DNA from: Synaphobranchus kaupii
Lineage: Eukaryota; Chordata; Actinopteri; Anguilliformes; Synaphobranchidae
Length of the DNA: 64,000 nt
Reading direction: 5' to 3'
Assembly: GCA_029718625.1 (NCBI GenBank)
Contig: CM056385.1
Coordinates: forward strand, 25,798,895-25,862,894
Every line of letters begins with the position of its first letter. Within the stretch, counting starts at the first letter, position 1. Of the stretch, positions 36,210-48,500 are shown piece after piece. Both the position numbers and the translations under genes were made by a program. The notes under the pieces are model-generated. The model had not been told where the DNA came from, ran no database searches, and worked only from the letters and a program-made list of their open reading frames with translations.

Positions 36210-39020
36210 GAAATGCTCAATATTATTATTATTATTATTCAGTTTCTCTTAAGTATGATCTGCAAGGCCTCAATTAAGTCGGATAAAATTCTCATACATC
36301 CAAATGGTCTCATGAAATAGCCATCAAGAGTCGAAATGAAGCAAACCTTACATTAAAAATTTTAACTAAATAGTTTTTTAAAAGATTGAGTAAATATGAG
36401 AAATGTCACATGAATGATACACACTATATTTACATATTATTTGTATTCGTCATACATACTGTTTTTCTGGACATTTCTCATGCATATTCAAATCTGATGA
36501 CTGTCAAGTCTGACTTTATTTCAGTTAATTTTTTAAAATTTAATTCCATTGTCAAATAACTTAGACGTATAAAATATTAATTAATGTAAAAATGTACTTG
36601 GAATTAATGAGATCATGTATTACCATACAAAAATGAATGATATGTCTTTATAAAAAGGAAATATACTGATGGCATCACTGGAACATTCACAATACTGCAT
36701 CATTGGTAGATGACCAGTTTCATCAGTTTGAGCAATGACTTTCCCTGATTGGTGCCAGCCTGCTTCAGTAGTATTATATAGCCTTTTGTTCTTCACACTT
36801 TTCCTCAAATCGCCATTCATAATCAAGGCCAAAGCTTTAAATCACTAATAATTAAGAATGCAGTCTCCACAGTAAGTATTGGAGCTTAAACATATTAAAA
36901 ACAAAGGCTTGTTGCAATAACTAGCTTGATAGAGGCAAAAAAAGAATTAATCATGGAGGTGAATACTGCCATTTAAAGTATTTCATCATGCATGCACTCA
37001 CAGTGGAAAAAGTACAATGAGGATTATTTCATACAAGATCATTTGCTGTATTCATACGACCAAGTAGATTTGACTATCTGAAAAGGATATGTCTCCATTT
37101 AACTGAAGTTAATGTGTGTGACTACATATAATCCACATATGATTGATAAGTATATGCATTTGCCTTTTTTCATCAGTTGTTCAATTTTGTTGTAGCAATA
37201 ATCAAATAATTGTAATTGTTGCAAATCATTTCTCAAACCTATATTTATATAATTTAGGTTCTGCTGACGATGCAGCTAGCAAGAGACCTCTAATCAGTAG
37301 GAATCTCATTTTGATATATTTGTGTAAATAATTGATTACATTTTTTTTATCTAATGTAACATGTATCCACTGGAATCCATTGATTGAGCAATTGCAGTCA
37401 TTTTAAATTCCAGTGATAGCAACAATGGAGTCCATTTCATCATCCAGCTAAAATGCCTTATATGGGAAAATAGCAGTATAGTCTACACTTCTAACTGAAC
37501 ATATATTTTCTTTTCTTTTTTTTGGGCTCTTTCCATCTTCCTTGTGTAAGTGAAGCACATATTGAATTCATGACAAAATGTTATAAAATTTGTTATCTAA
37601 ATGCTTCTTAGCCAGGAGGACTGGCAAGGACTTAAATTGAAATCTTTCAATTGCATTTGCTCCAAATGCAATTTATTTGGCTTTAAGATTTTTCTTCTCT
37701 TGTAAAAAAACTGAACGGTCATTCCTTTTTTTGCTGAAAAAGTACTTGTATTTTCATTTGGTAAGCATACATGTCATGCCATTTATTTCATTATATCATA
37801 TTCAGACAGCCCTGTTTTCTATGAAGTAAGAGCCTGCACATGTCACAGTGAATATGATTTTCCTTTTCCTTACAGGAATTTGGATTTGTTTAATGCATAA
37901 GGTGTCTACTTCATCGATCTGACTACACAGAAGCTGAAACGTTTCCATATTGTAATATTGAAAATTTGGCCTGTTTCACAGCTTCAGAAGACAAAACAAG
38001 AAAAGGGATATTGTCGACCATCTCAATAGTTACTGCAACGCTCTGATGGTCCCCGAGTTACAATCTTATGCTCACTGTTCAGCGCTGTGCAAGGGACCGA
38101 TGACGAGTATCATTGCATGAGAACACAATGCACTCCGTCCAGTCATAAAAATAATTGTACGGCAGACTTGCATCTTCTCTGGGCCTGCCATATGCTCACC
38201 TGTAGACCACCATGTCACTACCAGCTTTGAGCGAACAAATATCACACTGGAAGCAGATACCCGCCAGCCTGTGGTGAGGACATGTGTTTGAGTGGGTGCA
38301 TGGTCCTTGATAAGATTTCTTCCCAGCCAAAGTTTAAGTGGGATTTGAGATGAGAACAAGAGTTGGAGACAAACCTACAGGGGTGCATGTTGAGGGCGAA
38401 GCACCACAAGGGTATTCTAGGGCAAATGGGGGTCGGTGGTGATGGGAGAAAGAGGGGGAGAGCTAGAAAACTGAATCGACTATATAGGATTTTCTGACCA
38501 ACTCAGCAAGGGCAAGGGGGATGGATCGGACCCAAAAGACTGAAGGGACAAAGGGAAAGGCCTATGACGGATTAATATCAGCTAAAGACAAATGGATTCT
38601 ACATCTGCCTCTGGGTCTTCTCGGTTTCAAGATTTCCGGAGTTAACAGGAATTTGTTGAACAGGGAAGAAAGAGTCAAAAAGGTACAATGCAATGAAATG
38701 CAGATTTGTTCAGATGCTTGTAAAAAGTTGCAATGTAAAAACTTCGCTTAAGATATAAATTAGATTTCAAAAATATATATCTTGCAAACTAAAAATATTT
38801 CCTATGATTGCTTGATTTTTCTTCCTATTTCAGTGCACACTGTAAATGCTTTACATATTCAGAAGAAAAACAGAATGGAACGCCATGAAGCTGGGCTGCC
38901 GGGTGGCTTATGATAACCTGTTAAGCCTCTGTTGTAGTGTACGGACGAGATCCATGGTCTGGTACTGAATTCGGACAGACCCGTGCCATTTAGGGGATAG
39001 AACCCCTGCAGGGCACGGAC
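36210..39020. other. Unassigned non-coding DNA
   Basis: AT-rich, with an (ATT)n run at about 36221-36238. No gene is supported. The stretch 38000-38360 is less AT-rich, with a 95-codon minus-strand open frame that has no recognisable domain. Confidence 0.45.
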
Positions 39021-39178
39021 GGGCTCATTTCACGAAAGCAATTTGCGAGGATTGTCACTCGCAGACCGCAATTTCTCGTCAAAACGCGCTTCGCAAAAAT
39101 GCATCTACTTGCGAATCACAAATAAAAGTCTGACGACTACAGGGCCGCTCACACAAACATTTTTCTTCCCTCGCAAGT

Positions 39179-39394
39179 ATGGCATTTCCCCCTGTAGAAA
39201 GTATGACGTTTGTGCGTATAAAAGGGACGATAAACATACAAGTTGTACGTGATGCTAATTGCAGCATATTAAATGCTGTGGTTAAATACCCTGGGGGCGC
39301 ACACGACAGCTACATTTGGAACAACCGTGAATTGTGTCACCGCTTCGTCACAGGTGACATTACTGATGGATGGCTTCTGGGTCACAGTGGGTAG
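39179..39394 (+). pseudogene. Harbinger-B transposase fragment
   Basis: A 71-codon open segment with the HARBI1-like order KGTINIQVVRDANC, KYPGGAHDSYIWNN and DGWLLGHSG. GGAHDSY carries a catalytic Asp. The normally conserved Asp in LLGDSG is His here, and the frame stops right after it. Full-length relatives are about 350-400 residues, so only the middle of the domain is left. The putative GTAGGT donor at the end may mean the next exon was lost. Confidence 0.75.
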
Positions 39395-39479
39395 GTTGAA
39401 TGAACAATATTACAAATAGCAAAATTCCTAACGTTACTGTAAAAATATAGCTATAGGCCTGCTGAAAAGACCTCAGAAT

Positions 39480-39790
39480 TCAAATAAATAGTTCAAATAA
39501 CTTTTTTATATAGGTTAAAGTTAACTTGCCTTCAGAGTTTGATGCCTCCAGTGCAAGAGGAAAAGATTCTGGCTGGGGAAAGTCAATCACCCCTTCCAGG
39601 GCCACTTTCCCAATGATGTTTCCCCATGCTCTAGTCTGCAAGCGAGAGGTCCGGAATGCCCTTTCATCCACCTGTACTGTCGGGTACTTTTTTTTGTGTG
39701 AAGGATCATTTTAATTTTTGTGGTGAAGTTCATATCCGACCATTTCTTTTTTTTCATCTCGGCTGTAGTTTCGCTGTTCAGTGGAGGCAC
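39480..39790 (-). pseudogene. Myb/SANT-like DNA-binding protein fragment of Harbinger-B
   Basis: On the minus strand one frame reads ETTAEMKKKKWSDMNFTTK, matching the third helix of the Myb/SANT-like domain found in Harbinger accessory proteins (consensus around EVKKKWSDLK). A second frame continues with DERAFRTSRLQTRAWGNIIG. The change of frame between them, and a further break upstream near 39795, show it is a pseudogene. In active elements this protein recruits the transposase to the termini. Confidence 0.6.
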
Positions 39791-40223
39791 TATTTACTTT
39801 GCCACTTAATGGCTTTTCAGCTCGGCTACACACCACTACTAAGGCTCCCAAAAAGCACACATTTATTTTCATGTGCAGTACTTCATTCAGAAGGATTTCA
39901 ATTTAACCCACAGAAAAAATCTTTGCTTTCCTGTTGCCCACCGTGGCCTAGAATACTGAGAAAACCGCATTGGCGTGTGTGTTTTGAAAGAGGTTGCCTC
40001 ACCAAATATGGCAGGAAAGGGCGTGTCAGTATGGTCATTGCTAATGATGTGCACATGCTCCCTAAAATACGATCAAGTCTGTTTCATCAACACTTTTACA
40101 CTCAGATCAGTAGTTTATGCAAGTTTGATGAATCGCACGTGAGATTTGGCATGTTTTTGATACGCAAATTTGGTATGCTCAAATATAAGCTCATTTTTAT
40201 GACCCTATTAATACATGAGGCCC

Positions 40224-41776
40224 AGTGTCTTTCCAAGGTTAACCGGCTTGGCTCGGCTCCTGCGTTGCCCAGGGACCGGAGGATTTCAGTTGGCCCGAGT
40301 CGACAGCGAATCATCGCACAACAGGGTCCCTGATAGATGATCGGGCAAGCCTATCTGTTCAGCTGCACATGAGGGGTCCTCCTCTGACTCATATCTATGT
40401 GCTGCGCACCCACATTGTGTGTTTAGGAAAAGAGCATATGCTGGTCTGCACTCTCCTCAATCAATAGCAGGGATTGTGGCAATGCAGTCCGACGAATGCA
40501 ATTGGACATTCCAAATTGGGGAAAAAAAGCAGTAAATATGTATCGTTAAACCTGACAGATAAAGTACAATTGCATAAAATAATTATATGAATAAACACTT
40601 TGATTTAAGATTAATAAGACTATACTAATACTGTTTTTCTTATGCTACAAAGCATGTTGGCTATATCTTACATTCTAAACATTTTACCCAAATTTACAGC
40701 TGACACGAATATTTGAGATTATGACTGACCTGCCTTTAAAACAAATGTTCGCTTCGTAATTACACTCAGGAAACATAACTAAAGATAAAGTCATGGTACA
40801 ACCTGCATTTACAAAATGTGTTGCACCTCAGAAACACCTCTACATTAGAAATCCCTTTCGGGGAAATTTTTCTGAGGGCGAACTGTGATTAAATTGAAGG
40901 TTCTTCCCTGTAATCATGTTTCTATGGGTCAAGGATGACTGCTTGACAGTGGATATTCCTCTTGAATGGGACGAGATCTATACATCAAAATGATTATCTG
41001 AGTCATAGTGGCTAGGCATGGTATCATTTACTCTACATAAAGGATATAAACATCAATGTTTACATGTCAAAATAAAAAAATGATATAAACAGAACAAAAA
41101 ATGTTTCTTTTACACTTTTCACAACGGTAGAGGTTTTAGTGAATCCAAGCTCTACTGTTCATTATTGGTTCATAAAACTATGTATGTGTGTGTTCGGTTA
41201 TACTCCGAAATGAGCTTTAGGAGGTCGGGGCACATTTCATGCAAATTCATTGACCTGGTGAATATGTGAAGGACAAAGATTCCACGGCAGATGTAAAAGT
41301 GAGGAAATGTCTACACTGATAACCAGTACTACGCAAAACTTAAATGCCAATTTCCAGTTTAATTAAATAAATGAATTGGACAAGATGCAAGAGTTTAAAA
41401 CGCACCACACGTCTTGCTGCTTCTCTCTTTTCATTGTTCTGGTAACAGGTGGTATATATCATAGCTCTGTCATGACACTTTGTCATACCCACACCATTGT
41501 CATACCCAAACAGTGTGGCCCCATCTGCACCATCAGCTTCTGAAATTCTTTATGCATGAAAATCCTCCCAATTTCAGTCATAAACCAGCTGACCTCAGAT
41601 CAGCACTCATGTGTATCCCAGTATTTCCCCAGCACCATATTTTACCCACCCTTAATTATATAACCAGGTTAGTAAAATAATCATATAAGAAAAGCAGAAT
41701 TGTACTTTATGACAAAATTACAGTGCAAGTAAACAGTGCAAGTAAAAAAACTTGGAGGAAGGGGAGAGAGGATGGG

Positions 41777-41777
<1 letters not shown>
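40224..41777. other. Unassigned non-coding DNA
   Basis: No gene or repeat recognised. The 225-codon open frame at 39656-40333 ends here but runs antisense through the Myb/SANT relic and the Harbinger end, so it is fortuitous. Confidence 0.5.
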
Positions 41778-41816
<39 letters not shown>

Positions 41817-41923
41817 TGGTGAGAGAGAGAGAGAGGTGGTGAGAGAGAGAGAGGTGGTGAGAGAGAGAGAGAGAGAGAGGTGGTGGTGAGAGAGAGAGAG
41901 AGAGGTGGTGAGAGAGAGAGAGG

Positions 41924-41966
<43 letters not shown>

Positions 41967-42014
41967 GGTGAGAGAGAGAGAGAGGTGGTGAGAGAGAGAG
42001 AGAGGTGGTGGGAG
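41778..42014. repeat. Compound (GA)n / GGTGGT repeat
   Basis: GA dinucleotide tracts of 10-30 bp are separated by GGTGGT words about nine times, giving a higher-order pattern of AGGTGGTGAGAGAG units. Long Ser/Leu or Arg/Glu frames on both strands come from the repeat. Confidence 0.97.
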
Positions 42015-43943
42015 AGAGCGAATCTGCACCCAGACTGCATACTGCTTACTTATTTGATCCGTCTCACCCTGGAGAGGAATAAGACATTTCTACTCTCTTT
42101 CCCACATTTGTTTCACCACCCTAATTGTTCCGGAGGGAGAAAATTCTCCAGTGTGAGATAATCTGCAAATCAATGAGGGGTGGTTGTAAAACTCATACTA
42201 AGCCATGTCACCCCAGCTGGGGGTAAATTCACTTGCCTAAAGTGTAAAAGTTCTAATAATGAATGTCAATGTCTTTGGTCAAAATTAAACGATGACTGCA
42301 TGAAATGGATGGACTGTATGAGCGAATTTGATTCTGGTCATATGTAGAATACGTTTCGAATACGTTTCTTATTACTAAAATCTCCATCCTGGTATGGAAG
42401 GTATGCCACCTGCGAAGGTACAGGATGGGTTCAGCACACTACATTATTCAATACAATTCGGTATTGCGGTATTCAGGGCTTCCAATGATCATTAAGGTTT
42501 GTACATGTACATTTGACTATAAATGTATATGTCAGTAATGCCCCCAAACTAGGGTTAATTTGCATATTTACCTCCTCATATTTTGGCTTATTTTTATCCT
42601 TCTTACTTCTGTTTGCATCATCACAAATAATCCTGTACCCCAATTACTAAGTTTGCTAATTGCTTGGTTGTCTTGGCTAAATGGCCTAAATGTAAGCCAA
42701 AAAAAACATGTTTTTTAATTGTCAAATGCAGGAGACATTATGATTGGTTTAGGATATACGCATTAGGCTACGGGCAAGTGATTCCATATAATGTAGTTAG
42801 CAACCATCTTTCTTCTGTATGAAAGCTAGCTCTCTTGCTAAGACCTAATGACCAAAACATTGCTACCCCCCATTGTGGTGTACTTCACTTTAAGGGTGAC
42901 TTTCCCGTGAAATTTACAGCTTAATCTAGTCCCACCCCCCAATTCCCATAGAGATCCATTCAAATGCAGAGAGGTGATATATTATTATATAAATGCAAGG
43001 TATTAATTTGTATTATTTTGTCTTGCAAATTTGTCTTCTGTAACCTTATTTGTTAAAACTCATTAATCAGATTTAGAAACTTAACATATAAAACATGAGA
43101 AAATGTTCTCACACAAAGTTTTATACAGCCTATCATTTAAATTTGCCCTGAAAGTTTTCAAGATGTGGATAAATCCTAATCTCCACTTCAGCAACATTAT
43201 TATTTTTTCACATTACCATGAGAGCCGCTCTTTTACTTCCTCAGTTATTTGACGGTTAAGGGGAATTCTACTTGAAATGTGAAGGTTTTCAGCATATGTC
43301 TGATAGGCTATTTAGCAACAGTAGACTCTGAAAGGCCCAGCCATTACCCACTAAGCAAAGAGGAGCTGTGGTGTCTGAGAAAAGACCTTGACTTGTTTCT
43401 GTATTCTGGCTGGCCGCTCACTGTAATCCATGCCTTCTCTCACTTTGCCCCAGAAGGCCTTACTGCCCTTAGGAAGACAAACAAAGGATATCCCTGAATC
43501 CCTACTGGATCATGTCTGGTCCAATAATTATTCCACTCGTTAAGACAAGCAAAAGCTAATACAAAGGCAAAATTTTTTTTTTTTTTTTTGAACAAGTTAA
43601 AACATGCAGGATGGCAGATGATTCTAGTGCCTTATCTACAGAATGTGTAAGCTTAAAGTGCCAGAAAAATTGATAAGTACAATTTTTTATTATCATCATT
43701 ATTATTCAACATCCTTATTAACCATTCAGTAATCATAGATCACAAATTTCAGTAATGGTCATGTAACAGCTCACTGATATTGAATCACGTGCAAAAGTAG
43801 CTCTACCCCCTCCAAGATATCACTCTCGCTAAACATGCTGGGGCATAAACTCTCTACTGACACAACAGTCATCTGTAAATGTCTTGATCTGTGATAGAAG
43901 AGTCCTTTGGATATCTGAAGAAAATATATGGGAAACCATTAAA
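42015..43943. other. Unassigned non-coding DNA with one Tc1-like fragment
   Basis: No gene recognised apart from the fragment listed at 42903-42985. A run of about 18 T occurs near 43572-43589. Confidence 0.45.
42903..42985 (-). mobile_element. Tc1-like hairpin family, copy E (80-bp fragment)
   Basis: TTTACAGCTTAATCTAGTCC, CCACCCCCCAATTCCCATAG and ATCCATTCAAATGCAGAGAG match the block next to the hairpin in copies A, B and D. Neither arm nor terminus is present. Confidence 0.8.
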
Positions 43944-44084
43944 TGTAAATGATAGGAAATACTGTGTGCAGGGGTAATGCAGGCATTATGTTGCATCCAT
44001 GCAATACGTTTCTGTGTAAATGATAGGAAATACTGTGTGCAGGGTAATGCAGGCATTATGTTGCATCCATGCAATACGTTTCTG
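43944..44084. repeat. 70-bp tandem duplication
   Basis: Two adjacent units starting TGTAAATGATAGGAAATACT and ending GCAATACGTTTCTG. They are identical except for one extra G in the first unit (CAGGGG versus CAGGG). Confidence 0.97.
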
Positions 44085-45324
44085 CGACATTGAATTTCAG
44101 GGAAATATATTGCATGGCTATAACATTAAATACACATGCTGTGGTATCGTAGGGCAAATACGTACATAAAAAAAGACAAGAATAGGGACAATATTAGTAT
44201 TATGGTAGTTCAAGTGTATTGTGATATCTGATTTATAATTTTGAACACAAAACGTAAATATCTAGGATATTATTTGTTGTTCAGAGCCGTTTTTTCCGTT
44301 AACAATAACTGGTTGTTGACGTGGCACATTTATGACAGTATGGTTATGGATGTGGGCCTGTATAGAGTCATTAAGTTGGGGTTTTTCAAGCAAACTTTCC
44401 TTCCTAGTTAAGGTTTCGTATAGCTAAAAGCACATCACACCTTATTGTATGATTAAGAAAAATAAAATAAAAATCATCTGTCTCCCATATCTTCGCAATT
44501 TGCTGTGAGATGATAAACAATTAAAACAATAGACATGAGCTTTGGCAGTCTGGTCAGGTTACTTCAAGGCCACATGCCCATGCAATATGTCTATTTGGTC
44601 TTTATGTGGCACTATAATTAAATAAACTTTAAAATTAAAGAGAATTAACTTTTGGTATACATATCTCATGAATTAATTTGACAAATTTGCCAATTGAACC
44701 ACTTAAGTCCGCCTGGATAGATTTTCCACCATTTACAATTTTTTGAAAAACAAAAGCGTTTTGTCTGTTGACCAATCGGCACCTACAGTAATTGCTCTGC
44801 ATGTTTATTGGGCCAAGATACTCAAATGGATTGTAAACCAGACCAATCAGACAAGTAACATTGCTGTCATTAATCAATGAACTTGAAGTGGGGCGGCGCC
44901 TACAACAAAATTGGTTATGACTATCATAATGGAATATGGTGCCCATGTTAAAGGGAGGCTCCCCATGATATATTAGTCGGCATATTCAAATCAACCAATT
45001 GCGGGGCACGACAAATCCCAAAAACAATTATCTCAGAAACCAAATGACGGAATGAAACAAAACCAAGTACACATAATCTGGGGGAGACATATTAGTCGAA
45101 ATATAAAGTTTGGCATGGCCTATGACATAATGGCTTATAAGTCACTTATATAGAATATTGCTATGAAACCGAATATGGTTATGTGACTCTCCATTTGGAA
45201 CGTATACATCAGCGTTTCTAAGCCCAGTCCTGGGTACCCACTGTGTATACTGGTTTCTGTTCCAACCATATAAACAAGCTCTATATTTTAATGAGCTGCT
45301 AATTGTTCTTATTTAGACACTTAT
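44085..45324. other. Unassigned non-coding DNA
   Basis: No gene supported. A 103-codon minus-strand open frame at 44635-44946 has no recognised domain. At 45210-45290 the words CCCAGTCCTGGGTACCCAC and GGTTTCTGTTCCAACC resemble a dispersed fish repeat. Confidence 0.4.
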
Positions 45325-45508
45325 ACCCCTTTCACATGACCCGTGTAAAAAATTATTTTTGACGTGAATGGTTCAACCTGGGTTATCCAACAGGGGTCCG
45401 CAACCCTGCTCACGACCCGGGATTTATGCGGGTCGGACACGCTCGGCCTCAATGTGAAAGGGGCGACGCGGGTTAGCTACTCTACGCACGGTTATCTGAC
45501 CCCAGGGA
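45325..45508 (-). mobile_element. 'CCCTTTCACAC'-type element, copy 2 (partial)
   Basis: In reverse complement this segment aligns with 22001-22171: GGTCAGATAACCGTG near 45508, GTAGAGTA, CCCCTTTCACATTGA, CCCGCATAAATCCCGGGTC and an end GTGAAAGGGGTATAAG. Only this end of the family is present. Confidence 0.7.
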
Positions 45509-48500
45509 CTAAGGGTGAGACCCAGTGGTATATGTCAATTTCATACAAATCCATCCAAGAATGAATGGTGGACAAATTAGTTCTTAGTTGCTGCATACTG
45601 AGGAAAATTAATTGGCATATCAGTGTCATCAGATTGACTCCTTTGTCTTCTGAAAACTATCATCTAATCACTTTGCACTTATTCTTAAAATACCAAAAAC
45701 AATGATGCTGCTTTAAAGTGTAAAAAAGACATACTTTTTGAACCTGTCTCTGCCTACTGCATGATTTTGAAAGATATAAATAGTATTGAGAGTGAGAGGA
45801 AGGTAGGAGTATCAAACAGGTGATTCATTCCTTAAATCCAATTTGCAAGGGTGGTTGTAACTACCATTACAACTGCCGTTAAAACTTTAAATTACCATCA
45901 AAACCTATGTCTTTACCATGATAGTCACCTCTCCTGCCTTGGAATCCATAAAATAATACTCTGCTTTAAGGCCTGAAACCCACTCATTGCTTGACCAGAC
46001 AAAAATAGAAGATAAACACATTGTCTTGTTGAAACATAAAAAACCTTAAGGTTTATGCTTAGGATGTTTCTAGAGACGTGCAAAACTTTAGATTTTATTT
46101 AGATTTTATGCAGAAATTTGTGACGTGACCTAATTTCTATAAATTATATATACTTGATAACAGGTCGACCTTAAATACAGGTCTGTTCTTTTGACAAATC
46201 CCCATTTTCAGTGCTGGTGGAATTTTATTTAATTTTTGATGGTTATAACAGTTTGAAACAAATTACAGTATGAATTAATTCATATCTATATATGTTTTCC
46301 TGAGTTTCTCATATGACAAAATGGGGCAGTATGTAAAAAAAAAACACATCCTTCAAAAGAAAGATTTTACTCGTTTTATTATACATAAAACTCTGTACTT
46401 TTAAGCTGCTGATCCAAGAAAATAAGCAAAGAAAATAGTTATTTATGGCATAAAAATAGAATTTTTTTTACTTCCATAATGTTTTTCATCAGTGTTCAGC
46501 ATGTCGCTTTTGTTCAGCCTGTATCAAGGAATATACAGTACTTACCTGTAGTAGCAACCCATTGAGTTTTCAGGCATTTTATCACCACTAAAATTAGCTA
46601 CAAAAGGGTGTGCTTAGCAATAATACTTAAGAAAATGTATCTGTGTTATTCACCATGCATGCATGACTTGGTTCATGACACAATTATGGGGAGGAGAAAT
46701 TAAGTAAACCACAACATTAATTATCATATATTTTATAGCAATATACACAAGACACACTCAACCAAGGATGTAGAATAGCCGTTAGTAGCTCACACCTCTG
46801 CACATATATGTTCCACATTGATAAAGTGAGGGCAGCTATTCACAAATATAAAATTGCATGCCATGTCATACAGGAGGAAATCAAGCGTGCTTTAAAGGCA
46901 CCATAAATCTCCTTTAAAAAGAACCGGTCTCAGCAACCACCATCTGTTCAGAAAGAGCTAAGCATATGTAGAACACATTGCCTTGAAAGCATAATCCCAT
47001 GTACCTTGCGAAAGGCTAGCATCCTTTCCAAAAAAAATAAAAAAATAAATCACACAAAGACGCCAATGTTTATCAGGGTCACTTGATTATAAGTGGAGAA
47101 TTTATCTTTTTCAGAACAAATTGAATGTGGAGTTTTGGCAAGTCCTTGGCCAGAGACAAAGATTTGAACACTTTTTGTGAAGAATGTGGCCAATTCAACA
47201 GCGAACCGCTCCTGACACACTGACTTCCAAAATCCATGTGACCATCCTGTCATGTGATCGCTCATAACAAAACCACAGGGGGGGGGGGGGGGTACGAAGT
47301 GGGAGGGTGGCAAAACAACTCTAGCTAATTAAACTAAAATGCATTTTTTCAAAAACATCTTGTAACTGGTTACAAAAATCTGAGAAACAACAGGATGAAA
47401 AGCAATATAGATCCCTAATACTAAATTTGCACGGTCCTATTAAGGTGCAAACCAGACAACAGGCCACAGTGGTGCCTTTGCAGCATGAAGCCATTATGGT
47501 ATCAGGACTTATTGAAGAACTCTTTCATTCTGGATACTCAAATCAAAGCACAGCAAAGGCACGTGCAGTTAGAGAGATACATGGAACAGGTCATGGACAT
47601 GCTTACGGGATAGCTCACCTTCTGTGTTTTTGACATTGTTTCAGTTTTAGTATATGTTTTCAATGGAACCAGACAGTTTTTGTGTCATACGTTTATGTAA
47701 GATTCGGAAGACCTGTCAGCTTTGCAATGGCAGGTATAGGACATTTGGGGGTTTGTGGTCTAAAACAAGAAAATGTACCTCAGGTAACTAATTCAGCTTA
47801 AATAAACCACAATGAAATAACAGATGCTTTTAAAATTGAGATAATCACAAATCTTCACTTATAACAAGAACAATATAAGTGCTAGCCGGTCTTGAGACTT
47901 TCAGTCATCACTGTAGAAAGAAAGCCACAAAACCCTTCGTTGCACTTTATTGCCCGATTATCGAAGGCCTTAATTGCCACGATTATTGGGGCTTCAGGAC
48001 GCGGTGCACTCCTCGTATGCTTCTCGATAAAGCTGCCAGGGTGCGGGTGTCAGCTGTAAATATCAACGGGAGATTCACATTTCCCTCCCATCCCAGGCAG
48101 TAACTCATCTCTGAGAGCTACTTTCCTTTGGCAGCTCAGAGATTTCCTATGAAAGGAGGATCATTTATATAGTGTATTCAGGGCACAGAGGAAGACCGTG
48201 GGATGGGGATGAGTGGCTGATTACTTTATGAGGGGCATGTGGAGGAAAACGCCCGTGGCACAAAGCCTTGGCTGCTCCCTCTTGTGGCACCACTCACAAA
48301 GCGATGACCCCGTTTGACCCCCGGCGTGAATAGACAAGGACAGCGCCCTCGCATCATTTATCCTTTACCTTCTCGTATTATCCAAAAGCAGGAGTGCCTG
48401 CAGATTTCAGCAGTTACTTTTTTTATTCCTTAAGAATGGTTTTTTAAATATGTGAGGAGATGTTCCGTCTGCCATTATTTTCCATTTGGTAGGTAGACGC

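Larger units (their letters stand above)
39021..40223. mobile_element. Second PIF/Harbinger relic (B), both coding units fragmentary
   Basis: The left end GGGCTCATTTCACGAAAGC and the right end in reverse complement GGGCCTCATGTATTAATAG are Harbinger-type termini. Between them lie a transposase fragment on the plus strand and a Myb/SANT-like fragment on the minus strand, the two proteins normally encoded by autonomous Harbinger elements. The left subterminal region is rich in TTGCGA/TCGCAA words. No clear 3-bp duplication (flanks GAC and AGT). Confidence 0.7.

Noticed and set aside
39656..40333. 225-codon open frame
   Set aside because: It lies antisense to the Myb/SANT-like relic and crosses the Harbinger right end. 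No domain is recognisable in its own frame.
41681..42161. Ser/Leu- and Arg/Glu-rich open frames of up to 119 codons
   Set aside because: Direct translations of the GA/GGTGGT repeat.
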